Counted from the stretch's first letter, positions 1 through 8,415 are shown. The stretch: 64,000 bases of DNA from Nocardioidaceae bacterium UBA4001 (GCA_002384855.1 DGBP01000020.1:40724-104723); one strand, 5' to 3'. Numbers and translations are program-made. Notes: a model not told the origin generated them from the sequence alone.

Positions 1-158
1 AGGTCGGGGCGGCGATCGCGGCCCTCGGCGCCGGGGTCGTCCGGGACACCTTCGGGACCTACACCTACGCGTGGTGGGGAGGGGCGGCGATGTGCGTCCT
101 CGCCGCCGTGCTGTCCATGGCCGTCCGCGTCGCACGCGCTGACGCGGTTACCCCGTGA
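1..158 (+). CDS. MFS transporter, C-terminal fragment (5' truncated by window edge)
   Basis: Reading from base 3 gives 51 codons ending in TGA at 156-158. The peptide is hydrophobic and Gly/Ala-rich with the order: membrane segment, short TYAWWGG loop, a last membrane segment, and a short basic tail. This is the usual look of the final helices of a 12-TM major facilitator permease. The N-terminus lies outside the window, so the substrate cannot be judged. The next gene converges on it from the minus strand after a 39-bp gap. Confidence 0.5.
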   Translation, partial: VGAAIAALGAGVVRDTFGTYTYAWWGGAAMCVLAAVLSMAVRVARADAVTP

Positions 159-197
159 GCCGGCGCGCACGCCGGGCACCGAGGTCGTTCGGACGGG

Positions 198-656
198 TCA
201 GTGACCGGGCCGGCGCCAGGGCTCGACCGCACTCCCCCACGCGGGGCGGTCCGTTCGGCCGGCGAACCGCTCACGCACCCTCGCGAAGCCCATCCACGTC
301 CGCAGCCACACGTAGGCGAGGCCCAGCAGCACGATCGGCCAGATCTCCAGACCCGTGAGCCCGGCCAGGACGACCAGGAGCAGGAGCACCGGCAGCACGG
401 GAGGCGCCGACCGGCTCCTGCGGCCCTTGGTCGCACCGCGCTGCGCCGCGGGCGGCGTGGCCGGTCGCAGGGACTGAAGACCAGGTAGGTCGGCGAAGAG
501 CGGCGCCAGGTCCGAGCGGGTCCGCGCCCGCCACGCCACGTCGGCGCGGTCGTCGAACTCCTCCTTGGTGAGCCGGCCCGCGGCGTAGTGCTCGCCGAGC
601 GCGGTCACCGCGGCATCGCGCTCGAGGTCGCCGATCCGCAGCTCAGGCCGGTTCAC
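198..656 (-). CDS. DUF1707 (SHOCT-like) domain membrane protein
   Basis: 152 aa. Residues 1-60 carry the DUF1707 pattern: LRIGDLERD at the N-terminus, then an amphipathic helix with GRLTKEEFDDRAD, a short domain common in actinobacterial membrane-associated proteins. Residues about 87-118 form one long or two short transmembrane helices, followed by a basic Trp-rich tail. The GTG start overlaps the stop of the upstream PadR gene in a GTGA junction, so the two are translationally coupled and probably controlled together. Function is unknown. The pairing suggests an envelope protein whose expression is set by the PadR repressor. Confidence 0.8.
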   Translation of the reverse strand: MNRPELRIGDLERDAAVTALGEHYAAGRLTKEEFDDRADVAWRARTRSDLAPLFADLPGLQSLRPATPPAAQRGATKGRRSRSAPPVLPVLLLLVVLAGLTGLEIWPIVLLGLAYVWLRTWMGFARVRERFAGRTDRPAWGSAVEPWRRPGH

Positions 657-1228
657 TCCGGCTCCCCCTCGGCCAGGAGCCCGTAGAGGCGACGCCGGGT
701 GTCGGCGAGGATCTCGGCCGCCTCGGCCTGCTGCTGCCGGTTGCCCGACATCACGATCTGCCAGACCGCGGCCATCACCTGCCCGATCACCGGCTTGAGC
801 TGGTGGGTCTCGCCCTCGTCGGTGTCGAAGGCCCGCCACGTCGCTGCGAGCTCGTCGGGGTGCTCGGCGACGTACGCCTGGCCCGCCTCCGTCAACCGCA
901 GCACGCGCTTGCCCTCGTCCTCGGTGCCCTCCACGAGCCCCTCGTCCTCGAGCTGCTGCAGCGTCGGGTACACCGAGCCGGGGCTGGGTTTCCAGCTGCC
1001 CCCGCTGCGCTCGGCGATCTGCTGGATGACCTGGTAGCCGTTCATCGGCTGGGTCGCCAGCACGTCGAGGATCGCGGCCCGCACGTCTCCGCGCTTGGCA
1101 CGTGGCGTCCGCACCTGCGACCCACCCAGACCGAACAGGCCCGCGATCCACGGCGGCGGCCCCGAGCCCCACGGCCCTCCCGGCCGGTCCGCTCCCGGCC
1201 ACCCCTGGCCCCATCCGTTGCCGTGCAT
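653..1228 (-). CDS. PadR-family transcriptional regulator
   Basis: 191 aa. After a Gly/Trp/Pro-rich leader (1-40), the winged helix-turn-helix occupies about 47-120, with the PadR hallmarks MNGYQVIQQI and GSVYPTLQQLEDEGLV. A C-terminal helical dimerisation region follows. ATG 1228 was chosen because a GGAGGGAGA ribosome-binding site lies just upstream and the frame before it has no family similarity. It heads a two-gene unit with the DUF1707 membrane protein. A strong palindrome 60-80 bp upstream (1285-1311) is the obvious autoregulatory operator. The ligand is unknown. Confidence 0.88.
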   Translation of the reverse strand: MHGNGWGQGWPGADRPGGPWGSGPPPWIAGLFGLGGSQVRTPRAKRGDVRAAILDVLATQPMNGYQVIQQIAERSGGSWKPSPGSVYPTLQQLEDEGLVEGTEDEGKRVLRLTEAGQAYVAEHPDELAATWRAFDTDEGETHQLKPVIGQVMAAVWQIVMSGNRQQQAEAAEILADTRRRLYGLLAEGEPE

Positions 1229-1284
1229 CCGCGTCTCCCTCCGCTCGTTCCCCGGTCCGACCAGGCCCCAAGGGCGAGTCGGTG

Positions 1285-1311
1285 CGACATGTCGACGATA
1301 TATCGCCGACA
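1285..1311. promoter_or_regulatory. Overlapping palindromes, candidate PadR operator
   Basis: Bases 1290-1311 read TGTCG-A-CGATATATCG-C-CGACA, a 22-bp palindrome with one mismatched pair and a perfect CGATATATCG core. A second perfect palindrome, CGACATGTCG, overlaps it at 1285-1294. It lies upstream of the PadR start on the minus strand. Its AT-rich core stands out in GC-rich surroundings. Confidence 0.7.
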
Positions 1312-1429
1312 GTCGCCGTTCCAGACTCTGCACGCGCTCGTCCAGACGCCGCCCGGTGTGTGTCGGGCGCCATCGACGGTCGGCCCGTCGTCCCGGCGCG
1401 TCGCAGGCGGGCAGTCGCGGGCGCGGCTC

Positions 1430-1435
1430 TAGCGT
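1430..1435 (+). promoter_or_regulatory. -10 box (TAGCGT) for DUF3097 gene, leaderless
   Basis: TAGCGT ends 8 nt before ATG 1444 and there is no Shine-Dalgarno sequence, so the transcript should begin at or next to the start codon. Confidence 0.5.
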
Positions 1436-1443
1436 GGGGGGCT

Positions 1444-2289
1444 ATGTCCTTCGACCGCTACGGCTCCGACGTGCTCAACACCGACTGGCGTGCCCCCCGG
1501 CGCGGAAGGTCGGTCGAGATCGAGGCGGACAAGGGCCTGGTCGTCGAGGAGGTCACCACCGACTGGTGCGGTGAGATCGTCGCCGTCGACCGGGACCTCA
1601 TGACGGTCACGCTCGAGGACCGACGCCGCAAGCGTCGTACGTTTCCCCTAGGCCCCGGCTTCCTGCTCGAGGGCGTGCCGGTGATCCTCAAGCCGCCCAC
1701 CCGCAAGGGCCCGGCGCGCAAGACCCACACCGCGTCGGGCTCGATCGCCGTGCCCGGGACCAAGGCCCGGGTCGCCCGGGCGAGCCGGATCTTCGTCGAG
1801 GGCCGTCACGACGCCGAGCTGGTCGAGAAGGTCTGGGGTGACGACCTGCGCGTCGAGGGCGTCGTCGTGGAGTACATCGAGGGCGTCGACGACCTCGCCG
1901 AACAGCTGCGCGACTTCCGGCCCGGCCCGGAGCGCAAGGTCGGCATGCTCGTCGACCACCTCGTGGCGGGTTCCAAGGAGAGCCGGATCGCGCAGTCGGT
2001 CGCCAAGAGCCCGGTCGGCAGGCACGTCTTGATCGTGGGCCACCCGTTCGTCGACATCTGGCAGGCCGTCAAGCCCGACCGTCTCGGCATGGACAAGTGG
2101 CCGGCGATCCCCCGCAACGTGGAGTGGAAGCGGGGCGTGTGCCAGAGCCTCGGCTGGCCACACCGTGACCAGGCCGACATCGCGCGGGCGTGGAAGCACA
2201 TCCTGTCGAAAGTTCAGTCGTACGCCGACCTCGAGCCTGCCCTCCTGGGTAGGGTCGAGGAGCTGATCGACTTCGTCACCGTCGACTGA
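1444..2289 (+). CDS. DUF3097 family protein
   Basis: 281 aa, the usual size of this actinobacterial family. It begins DRYGSDVLNTDW and has an N-terminal small beta domain (about 35-85). From about residue 118 the motif RIFVEGRHDAELVEKVWG is reminiscent of a Toprim-type acidic site (Glu, then Asp-rich strands such as MLVDHLV), which hints at nucleic-acid chemistry but is not proven. ATG 1444 is supported by the -10 box 8 nt upstream. It is followed after 9 bp by DUF4870 and faces hemW. I recall DUF3097 next to hemW in other actinobacteria. The function is unknown. Confidence 0.85.
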   Translation: MSFDRYGSDVLNTDWRAPRRGRSVEIEADKGLVVEEVTTDWCGEIVAVDRDLMTVTLEDRRRKRRTFPLGPGFLLEGVPVILKPPTRKGPARKTHTASGSIAVPGTKARVARASRIFVEGRHDAELVEKVWGDDLRVEGVVVEYIEGVDDLAEQLRDFRPGPERKVGMLVDHLVAGSKESRIAQSVAKSPVGRHVLIVGHPFVDIWQAVKPDRLGMDKWPAIPRNVEWKRGVCQSLGWPHRDQADIARAWKHILSKVQSYADLEPALLGRVEELIDFVTVD

Positions 2290-2298
2290 GGAGAGGCC

Positions 2299-2703
2299 AT
2301 GTCCATGCCACCGACCCCACCCCCACCGGGTGGCGGGTACCACTCGGGTCCGGGCGCGCCGGCAGGACCGACCCCGGACGAGCGCAACTGGGCGCTGGCA
2401 GCACACATCGGCTCCCTCGTGGCCGCCTGGTTCGCGATGGGTTTCATCGCCCCGCTGCTCGTGCTGCTGATCAAGGGCAAGGACTCCCCCTTCGTGCGCC
2501 GGCACGCGGTGGAGTCGCTGAACTTCCAGATCTCGCTGCTGATCTACCTGGTCGCCACCGCGATCCTGTGGCTGATCGTGATCGGCATCTTCCTGACGAT
2601 CGCGGTCGGCATCTTCGCCCTGGTCGTGATCATCATGGCCACCATGGCTGCCTCGAACGGTCAGGACTACCGCTATCCCCTGAACATCCGCATCATCACC
2701 TGA
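2299..2703 (+). CDS. DUF4870 domain membrane protein
   Basis: 134 aa. A Pro/Gly-rich cytosolic leader (1-30) is followed by the DUF4870 pattern: W...AHIGSL, then membrane helices at about 40-60, a FVRRHAVESLNFQ loop, and two further helices (about 80-120). The ending YRYPLNIRII is characteristic of the family. ATG is preceded by GAGGAGAGG, a strong ribosome-binding site, and follows DUF3097 by 9 bp, so the two are probably co-transcribed. Its role in the membrane is not known. Confidence 0.85.
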   Translation: MSMPPTPPPPGGGYHSGPGAPAGPTPDERNWALAAHIGSLVAAWFAMGFIAPLLVLLIKGKDSPFVRRHAVESLNFQISLLIYLVATAILWLIVIGIFLTIAVGIFALVVIIMATMAASNGQDYRYPLNIRIIT

Positions 2704-2733
2704 CCGCCGACCCGGCTCTTGCACAACCCGTAT

Positions 2734-2754
2734 GGGGTCACGGTTGTTGACCCC
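2734..2754 (+). terminator. Hairpin after DUF4870 gene
   Basis: GGGGTCA-7 nt-TGACCCC gives a perfect 7-bp stem in the gap between convergent genes. There is no T run, so it may act weakly or in both directions. Confidence 0.45.
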
Positions 2755-2822
2755 TGAACGCGATCCCACCTGCACACACGCCGGGTCAGCTGGATCTGAC
2801 CTCCACCCACGCCGGGTCGCGG

Positions 2823-4043
2823 TCAGGGCAGGAGCGCCCGAACGACTGCGTCGGCCAGCAGACGTCCCCGCAGGGTGAGCACGACCCGCTCCCGGGCGAG
2901 CGCCTCGGCCGAGACGACGCCGTCCGCGACCTGAGCCGGCAATGCCGCACGTCCAGCCTCGTCGAGCACGCCGACCGGCACCCCCTCACGCAGGCGGACA
3001 CGCAGCAGCACGTCCTCGACGCGCCGGGTCTCCGCGTCGAGCACCTCACGACCGTGGGCGGGACTGACCCCCTCGGCGAGCCGGGAGGCGTAGGCCGCCG
3101 GGTGCTTGACGTTCCACCACCGCACGCCGCCGACGTGGGAGTGCGCACCCGGACCGACCCCCCACCAGTCGGCGCCGGTCCAGTACAGCTCGTTGTGGGC
3201 ACACCGGGTCGTGTCCGACCGGGCCCAGTTGGAGACCTCGTACCACCCCAGGCCGGCCTGCTCGAGCACCTCGTCGGCGAGGAGGTACTTGTCGGCCAGG
3301 TCGTCGTCGTCCGGCACCGGCACCTCGCCGCGGCGCATCCGCCGGGCGAGCGCGGTGCCTTCCTCCACGATCAGGGCGTACGCCGACAGGTGGTCCGGCG
3401 CGCTTGCCAGCGCACTGTCGAGAGAGGCCCTCCAGTCCTCGAGGCTCTCCCCCGGCGTGCCGTAGATCAGGTCGAGGCTCACCTCGTCGAAACCCGCCTC
3501 ACGCGCCCACGCGACCACGTCGGGCACCCGGCGCGGGTCGTGGGTCCGGTCGAGCACCTCGAGCACGTGCGGCACGGCCGACTGCATACCGAACGAGATC
3601 CGGTTGATGCCGCCCTCGCGCAGCACGGCGAGCTCGGCGGGACCGACGCTGTCGGGGTTGGACTCCGTGGTGACCTCCGCGCCGTCGGCGAGGCCGAACT
3701 CCTCGTCGACCACCGCGACGATCCGGGTCAGGTCCTGCGGCGGGAGGATCGTCGGCGTACCCCCACCGAAGAAGACCGTCGACACCGGTACGCCGCGCTC
3801 GCCGAGGACCTTGCGGGCCAGGCGGATCTCCTCGACCGCGTCGTCGGCGTACGACGCCCGCGACGCCCCGCCACCGAGCTCGGAGGCGGTGTAGGTGTTG
3901 AAGTCGCAGTAGCCGCACCGCACCCGGCAGAACGGGACGTGGACGTAGAGGCCGAAGGGGCGCTCGCCGAGCGAGGCGAGGGCGGGGCCGGGAAGGGCGC
4001 CGTCGGGCGGGGCGGGATCCCCGTCGGGGAGGGCGGAGGGCAC
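2823..4043 (-). CDS. hemW: HemW-like radical SAM heme chaperone (coproporphyrinogen III oxidase-like)
   Basis: 406 aa. The radical-SAM cluster motif CxxxCxxC is at C39, C43 and C46 (HVPFCRVRCGYCDF), with a GGGTPT loop downstream. The CAHNELYWTG segment (HNxxYW) marks the HemW branch rather than true HemN. HemW proteins bind heme and deliver it to respiratory enzymes; they lack coproporphyrinogen oxidase activity. The GTG start (4043) sits 6 nt after a TAGCAT -10 box, fitting a leaderless transcript. The neighbour DUF3097 is convergent. In actinobacteria hemW is often close to lepA, as here. Confidence 0.92.
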   Translation of the reverse strand: MPSALPDGDPAPPDGALPGPALASLGERPFGLYVHVPFCRVRCGYCDFNTYTASELGGGASRASYADDAVEEIRLARKVLGERGVPVSTVFFGGGTPTILPPQDLTRIVAVVDEEFGLADGAEVTTESNPDSVGPAELAVLREGGINRISFGMQSAVPHVLEVLDRTHDPRRVPDVVAWAREAGFDEVSLDLIYGTPGESLEDWRASLDSALASAPDHLSAYALIVEEGTALARRMRRGEVPVPDDDDLADKYLLADEVLEQAGLGWYEVSNWARSDTTRCAHNELYWTGADWWGVGPGAHSHVGGVRWWNVKHPAAYASRLAEGVSPAHGREVLDAETRRVEDVLLRVRLREGVPVGVLDEAGRAALPAQVADGVVSAEALARERVVLTLRGRLLADAVVRALLP

Positions 4044-4049
4044 TGGTCC

Positions 4050-4055
4050 ATGCTA
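4050..4055 (-). promoter_or_regulatory. -10 box (TAGCAT) for hemW, leaderless
   Basis: The minus-strand TAGCAT ends 6 nt before the GTG start of hemW. Confidence 0.5.
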
Positions 4056-4097
4056 GGCAACCCCGCCAACGCGCCCGGGACGACGCCCGGGCACGAC

Positions 4098-4130
4098 GAA
4101 GGCGCCGCCCCATCGGGGAGCGGCGCCTTC
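4098..4130 (-). terminator. Hairpin after acyl-CoA synthetase gene
   Basis: GAAGGCGCCGC and its exact complement GCGGCGCCTTC form an 11-bp stem just past the stop codon at 4147. It lies between this gene and hemW on the same strand. Confidence 0.65.
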
Positions 4131-4146
4131 GGCCGTGCGCGGAGGA

Positions 4147-5976
4147 TCAGTCGCGGTAGAGCGCGTCGATCTGCTCCTTGTAGTTCTCCTCGACGGCCTT
4201 GCGCTTGACCTTCATCGACGGGGTCAGCTCCCCGGACTCGATGCTGAGGTCCCGCTCGAGGACGAGGAACTTCTTGATCGTCTCCCAGCGGTTGAGGCGG
4301 CTGTTGAGCTCGTCGACGTACCCGGCCACCATCGCGCGGGCCTTGTCCGAGGTGACGATCTCCTCGTACGACGCACCCTCCATGCCGTTCTGGGCCGCCC
4401 AGCCGGCGATGCCGTCGGGGTCGAGGGTGATCAGCGCGACGCAGTAGTTGCGGTCGTTGCCGTGCACCAGGAACTGGCTGGCGTAGGGGCAGATCGCCTT
4501 GAACTGCGACTCGATCTGGGACGGCGCGATGTACTTGCCGCCCGAGGTCTTGAACAGGTCCTTCTTGCGGTCGGTGATCTTGAGGTAGCCATCCTGGTCG
4601 AGCTCACCGATGTCACCGGTGTGCAGCCAGCCGTCCCCGAGCGCCTCGGCGGTCTCCTCGGGGCGGTTGTGGTAGCCCTCCATGACGCCGGGGCCCTTGA
4701 TCAGCACCTCACCGTCCTCGGCGATCTTCACCTCGCTGCCGGGCAACACCGGGCCGACGGTGCCGAACTTGTTGCGCGACGGACGGTTCACGAACGAGCC
4801 CGCCGAGGTCTCGGTGAGGCCGTAGCCCTCGAGGATCTGGATGCCGGCGGCGTTGAACCACTCGGCCACCTCGCGGTTCAGCGCGGCCGCGCCCGAGATG
4901 AAGAACCGGACCCGGCCACCGAAGCGCTCGCGGATCTTGGAGAAGACCAGCTTGTCGAACAGCCCGTGCTGCTTGGCGAGCAGGAAGGGCACCGGCTTGC
5001 CCTCGCGCTTGAGCCGGTCGACCTCGAGGCCCACCTGGAAGGCCTTGTTGAAGATCTTCTCCTTCAGGCCGCCCTCGGCCTTCTGCATGAGGACGATCCG
5101 GTCGTGCGCCTTCTCGAAGATCCGGGGGGCAGCGCCCATGAAGGTCGGCCGGACGATCCCGGTGTTCTCCACGATCTTCTCGACGCGACCGTCGACGGCG
5201 GTGGCGAACCCGATCGCCAGCTGGGTGGAGAGCAGCACCTTGCCGAACGAGTGCGCCATCGGCAGCCAGAGGAACTGCAGGTCGTCCTCGGTCAGGATGC
5301 CCAGCGCCTGGATGGCCGCGCCCTCGTAGGTCCACGACGAGTGGCGCAGCCGCACGCCCTTCGGGCGGCCGGTCGTGCCCGAGGTGTAGATCAGGGTGGC
5401 CAGCGCGTCGGGCCGGGTCTCGGCGACCCGCTTCTCGACCACGTCGGGCTCCTCGGCCAGGAGCTCCTCGCCGAGGCGCTCCAGGTCGTCGAGCCCGATG
5501 ATCCAGTCGCCGTCGGTCCGGCCGTCGAACACGACCACCTTGGACAGGTGCGGCAGCTCGCTGCGGTGCGCAGCGACCTTGGCTACCTGCTCGTCGTCCT
5601 CGGCGAAGACCACCCGGCACTCGGAGTCGGCGAGGATGTAGGCCACGTCGTCGTCGATGGTCGACGGGTAGACGGTGGTCGTGGCGGCACCGGCGGACAT
5701 GATCGACAGGTCCGCGAGGATCCACTCGAAGCGGGTGGCGGAGGCGATCGCGATGCGTTGCTGAGGCTCGACACCGAGGGCCACGAGACCCGCGGCGACT
5801 CGGGTGACTCGGTCGCCGGTCTCCTTCCAGGTGACCGACACCCACTCGTCACCCTGAGGGAACCGGTAGGCCTCTCGGTTCGGGCTCTTCTCCACGCGGT
5901 CGAAGAACTGACGACCGACGTTGGGGGGACGGTTCTCGATCACGCTGAGGTCTTGACTGACCGTGCTCTGCGACAT
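4147..5976 (-). CDS. Long-chain fatty-acid--CoA ligase (FadD15-like AMP-binding enzyme)
   Basis: 609 aa. The adenylate-forming superfamily P-loop is at 196-207 (IYTSGTTGRPKG). The GYGLTETSAG motif, the TGD motif (LHTGDIGELD) and the DRKKDLFKTSGGKYIAP hinge/A10 region follow in order. The total length and N-terminal pattern match bacterial long-chain acyl-CoA synthetases of the FadD15 type. It activates fatty acids with ATP and CoA for lipid synthesis or degradation. The start is ATG 5976 with a GGGAGAG ribosome-binding site. It ends at a strong hairpin and is transcribed alone. Chain-length specificity is not visible. Confidence 0.9.
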   Translation of the reverse strand: MSQSTVSQDLSVIENRPPNVGRQFFDRVEKSPNREAYRFPQGDEWVSVTWKETGDRVTRVAAGLVALGVEPQQRIAIASATRFEWILADLSIMSAGAATTTVYPSTIDDDVAYILADSECRVVFAEDDEQVAKVAAHRSELPHLSKVVVFDGRTDGDWIIGLDDLERLGEELLAEEPDVVEKRVAETRPDALATLIYTSGTTGRPKGVRLRHSSWTYEGAAIQALGILTEDDLQFLWLPMAHSFGKVLLSTQLAIGFATAVDGRVEKIVENTGIVRPTFMGAAPRIFEKAHDRIVLMQKAEGGLKEKIFNKAFQVGLEVDRLKREGKPVPFLLAKQHGLFDKLVFSKIRERFGGRVRFFISGAAALNREVAEWFNAAGIQILEGYGLTETSAGSFVNRPSRNKFGTVGPVLPGSEVKIAEDGEVLIKGPGVMEGYHNRPEETAEALGDGWLHTGDIGELDQDGYLKITDRKKDLFKTSGGKYIAPSQIESQFKAICPYASQFLVHGNDRNYCVALITLDPDGIAGWAAQNGMEGASYEEIVTSDKARAMVAGYVDELNSRLNRWETIKKFLVLERDLSIESGELTPSMKVKRKAVEENYKEQIDALYRD

Positions 5977-6031
5977 CGCTCTCCCTGTTCGGACCTACGC
6001 GACGCACCGGGCGCCGGCAGGGGGTGTTCAC

Positions 6032-6107
6032 GTGTTGCGACACAACGTAGAACAGATGGCTACTTCGCGGTAGGTTTCGCGCGCCCAATGGGATGGTTTC
6101 GCAACAC
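6032..6107. repeat. Inverted repeat GTGTTGCGA ... TCGCAACAC upstream of acyl-CoA synthetase
   Basis: Perfect 9-bp arms at 6032-6040 and 6099-6107 flank 58 bp in the leader or promoter region of the acyl-CoA ligase gene. They could be two facing operator half-sites for a lipid-responsive regulator. This is a sequence observation only. Confidence 0.4.
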
Positions 6108-6194
6108 ACCAGTCCTGGGCTTTACCTTGGAGCGGCCCCGTCGGCCCGATTCGCGTGCAGACAGCAACCGTCTCGGTTCTCCCTGGCGACACCC

Positions 6195-7397
6195 TCAGGG
6201 CAGGTTGACGTAGCCGTTCCGCGACTTCCACAGGAAGTACTTCTCGAACCCGAGCTTCATCAGGTGCGCCTGCGGCCCGGGGATCAGCACGCCGTGCTTG
6301 CGCGGCGGCAGCATCTTGTCGGCGAGGATGATGACACCGTTGTTGCCGGCGTCCATCACGCACACCGCCTTGATGTCGCCGAAGCCCTTCGACTCGTGCG
6401 GCTCCTCCCCCCGGACCTGCGCGGCGATGTTGCTCGCGGCGGTGTGGGCCATCACCTCGGTGGGGAATCCGGTCTTGGGGATGCCGACGGGCGTGGGGGT
6501 CTGCCAGGGTACGTCGACCGCGGCGGCCACCCCAACGGCGTACACGTCGTCGTGGCCCACCGTCTGGTAGGTGTCGCGCACGTTGACGTAGCCCTTCTCG
6601 TCGGCGATCCCGTCGACCTCCTTGAGGAAGTCCTGGCCGAGGAAGGGCGGCACCACCATGCTGAAGGCGAACGGCAGCTGCTCCCCGTCACCGAGCACCA
6701 TGGCGCCGTCGTCGATGTGGTCGATCGCGACGTTGATCCGCGACTCGATGCCCTCCTTCTTCAGGAAGGCGCCGAGCAGCTGCTCGCCGTGTGGCAGCCC
6801 GCCGATGCCGAAGTGGCCGAGGAACGGCTCGGAGGTGACGTAGGTGAGCCTCACGTCCTTGTGCAGGCCGTTCTTGCGCAGGTGGTAGGCGGTGTTGAAG
6901 AGGAACTCGTACGCCGCACCGAAGCAGCCCGCGCTCTGCGAGGCGGCGATGACGATGTCGCCGGGCTTCTCGAGGTAGCGCTTCCACGCCACGTGCGCCC
7001 GCTCGGCCTCCTCGAGGGTGGTGATGGTGACGGCGTTCTCCTTGAAGCCGGGAACCACGTCGTCCTTGTTGTGGTAGCCGGTGGCGATGACGAGGTAGTC
7101 GTAGCCGACTGTCTGGCCGCTGCCGTGGCTGACGGTCTTCGCCTCGAGGTTGATCCCGGTCGCCGCGGCGTGCACGAAGTCCACGTCGTGGGACTCGAAG
7201 GTAGGAGCCACCGGGAAGGTGATGTCCTCGCGCTCCCGCCGTCCGAACGGCAGCCAGATCAGGCTCGGGTTGAACAGGAAGTGGTCACCGGCGGAGACGA
7301 CCGTGACGTCGACGTCGCCCTCGAGCTCGTGCTTGACCGCGAGCGCGGCGGTGAGCCCGCCGAAGTTCGATCCGAGGACGACGACCTTCTTGCGCAT
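6195..7397 (-). CDS. Sulfide:quinone oxidoreductase-like FAD-dependent enzyme
   Basis: 400 aa. The FAD-binding Rossmann motif is near the N-terminus (VVVLGSNFGG, 5-14). A YDYLVIATG segment is at about 99-107 and a VYAVGVAA FAD-binding motif at about 285-292. Two cysteines, C158 (SAGCFGAAYEF) and C346 (VCVMDAGNNG), sit where SQR enzymes have the redox-active pair that handles sulfide and polysulfide. SQR oxidises sulfide and passes electrons to membrane quinone. ATG 7397 was chosen because AGGAGG lies 6 nt upstream; the 19 codons before it look non-coding. It may be co-transcribed with the kinase-like gene upstream. Confidence 0.8.
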   Translation of the reverse strand: MRKKVVVLGSNFGGLTAALAVKHELEGDVDVTVVSAGDHFLFNPSLIWLPFGRREREDITFPVAPTFESHDVDFVHAAATGINLEAKTVSHGSGQTVGYDYLVIATGYHNKDDVVPGFKENAVTITTLEEAERAHVAWKRYLEKPGDIVIAASQSAGCFGAAYEFLFNTAYHLRKNGLHKDVRLTYVTSEPFLGHFGIGGLPHGEQLLGAFLKKEGIESRINVAIDHIDDGAMVLGDGEQLPFAFSMVVPPFLGQDFLKEVDGIADEKGYVNVRDTYQTVGHDDVYAVGVAAAVDVPWQTPTPVGIPKTGFPTEVMAHTAASNIAAQVRGEEPHESKGFGDIKAVCVMDAGNNGVIILADKMLPPRKHGVLIPGPQAHLMKLGFEKYFLWKSRNGYVNLP

Positions 7398-7458
7398 CAG
7401 TGCCTCCTGGCGTCCCGGACGACCCCGTCCGAGGGCTCCCTGCCTCTCGGCCACTCTG

Positions 7459-8415
7459 TCAGCCCTGCACGGCTTTGGCCACCGTCACCATGGTCGTGAT
7501 CCAGTCCCGTTCACGGGCCGTCAGTGACCGGCCGGCACGCTGGGCGTCGGCCACGCTCCACGAGGCGTCGTGCAGCGCCCGGACCACGACCCAGTCCCGG
7601 GCGCGGGGTTCGTCGAGCCCGGCCGTGTCGACGACGGTGTGGAACCTCAGACGTACGGCGTCCCGCACACCGCCGGCGGCGACCACCTCGTCCCACCGGT
7701 TCCACAGCAGCGGCGCGACCTCGTAGTGCGGGTCGCCCGACATCGGCTTGGGGTCGATCACCAGCCACGGCTCGCGCTCGGCGGCCAGCACGTTCTCGTA
7801 GTGCAGGTCGCCATGGATCATCGTGCCGGTGGAGGTTTCGTCGGTGACGAAGGACCGGGCCAGGGCGATGGCCTGCTCGACCAGGCGTCGCGGCATCGGA
7901 GCGTCCCTCGCCATCTCGGCGAGACCGTCGTTCCAGCGCTCGACGTACGCCGTCAGCGACCGCAGCTGGGGAGGCGCCGGCACGTGGAGACGACCGTAGA
8001 GACCGGCGACGACCTCGCACGCCTCGACGTCCCCCAGGGCGCCGAGGTCCTCGGGGTGCAGGCGCTCGAGCAGCATCGCCCGGCGCCGCGGGTCCGCCCG
8101 GACCAGGCGCACGGCGCCGTTCCCGGCCCACCGCTGGAGCGCGAGGTGCTCGTGCTCGCTCTCGTCGTCGGGCAGGGCTACCTTGAGGACGACGGGCCGC
8201 CCCGACGAGGTACGCACCGGCACGACCAGGCTGCAGAAGCCGTGCATCGGGTCGCCGTCGACCGACAGCGACCACTCGTCGAGAGCGTCGGCCGTCGTGC
8301 GCGGCAGGGAGGTCAGCCACGCCTCCCACTCGGGGCCCAGCCGGGACTGCGCGGCGAGACCGGCCGGGATCTCGAACGGCAGCACGCCCCGAGCGTACGC
8401 GGCGCGGCCGATCAC
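7459..8415 (-). CDS. APH(6)-like aminoglycoside/hydroxyurea phosphotransferase
   Basis: 318 aa with a protein-kinase-like fold. An ATP-binding lysine region lies in VVLKVALPDDE. The catalytic loop is MIHGDLHYENVL (HGDxxxxN) and the metal-binding Asp is in WLVIDPKPMSGDP. The latter matches the antibiotic-resistance kinase branch (streptomycin 6-kinase, hydroxyurea kinase). The start is uncertain: GTG 8415 gives this length, and GTG 8385 (beginning VLPFEIP) would remove ten residues and looks closer to relatives. It is on the same strand as the SQR-like gene. Whether it confers resistance or acts on a metabolite cannot be told. Confidence 0.78.
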   Translation of the reverse strand: MIGRAAYARGVLPFEIPAGLAAQSRLGPEWEAWLTSLPRTTADALDEWSLSVDGDPMHGFCSLVVPVRTSSGRPVVLKVALPDDESEHEHLALQRWAGNGAVRLVRADPRRRAMLLERLHPEDLGALGDVEACEVVAGLYGRLHVPAPPQLRSLTAYVERWNDGLAEMARDAPMPRRLVEQAIALARSFVTDETSTGTMIHGDLHYENVLAAEREPWLVIDPKPMSGDPHYEVAPLLWNRWDEVVAAGGVRDAVRLRFHTVVDTAGLDEPRARDWVVVRALHDASWSVADAQRAGRSLTARERDWITTMVTVAKAVQG

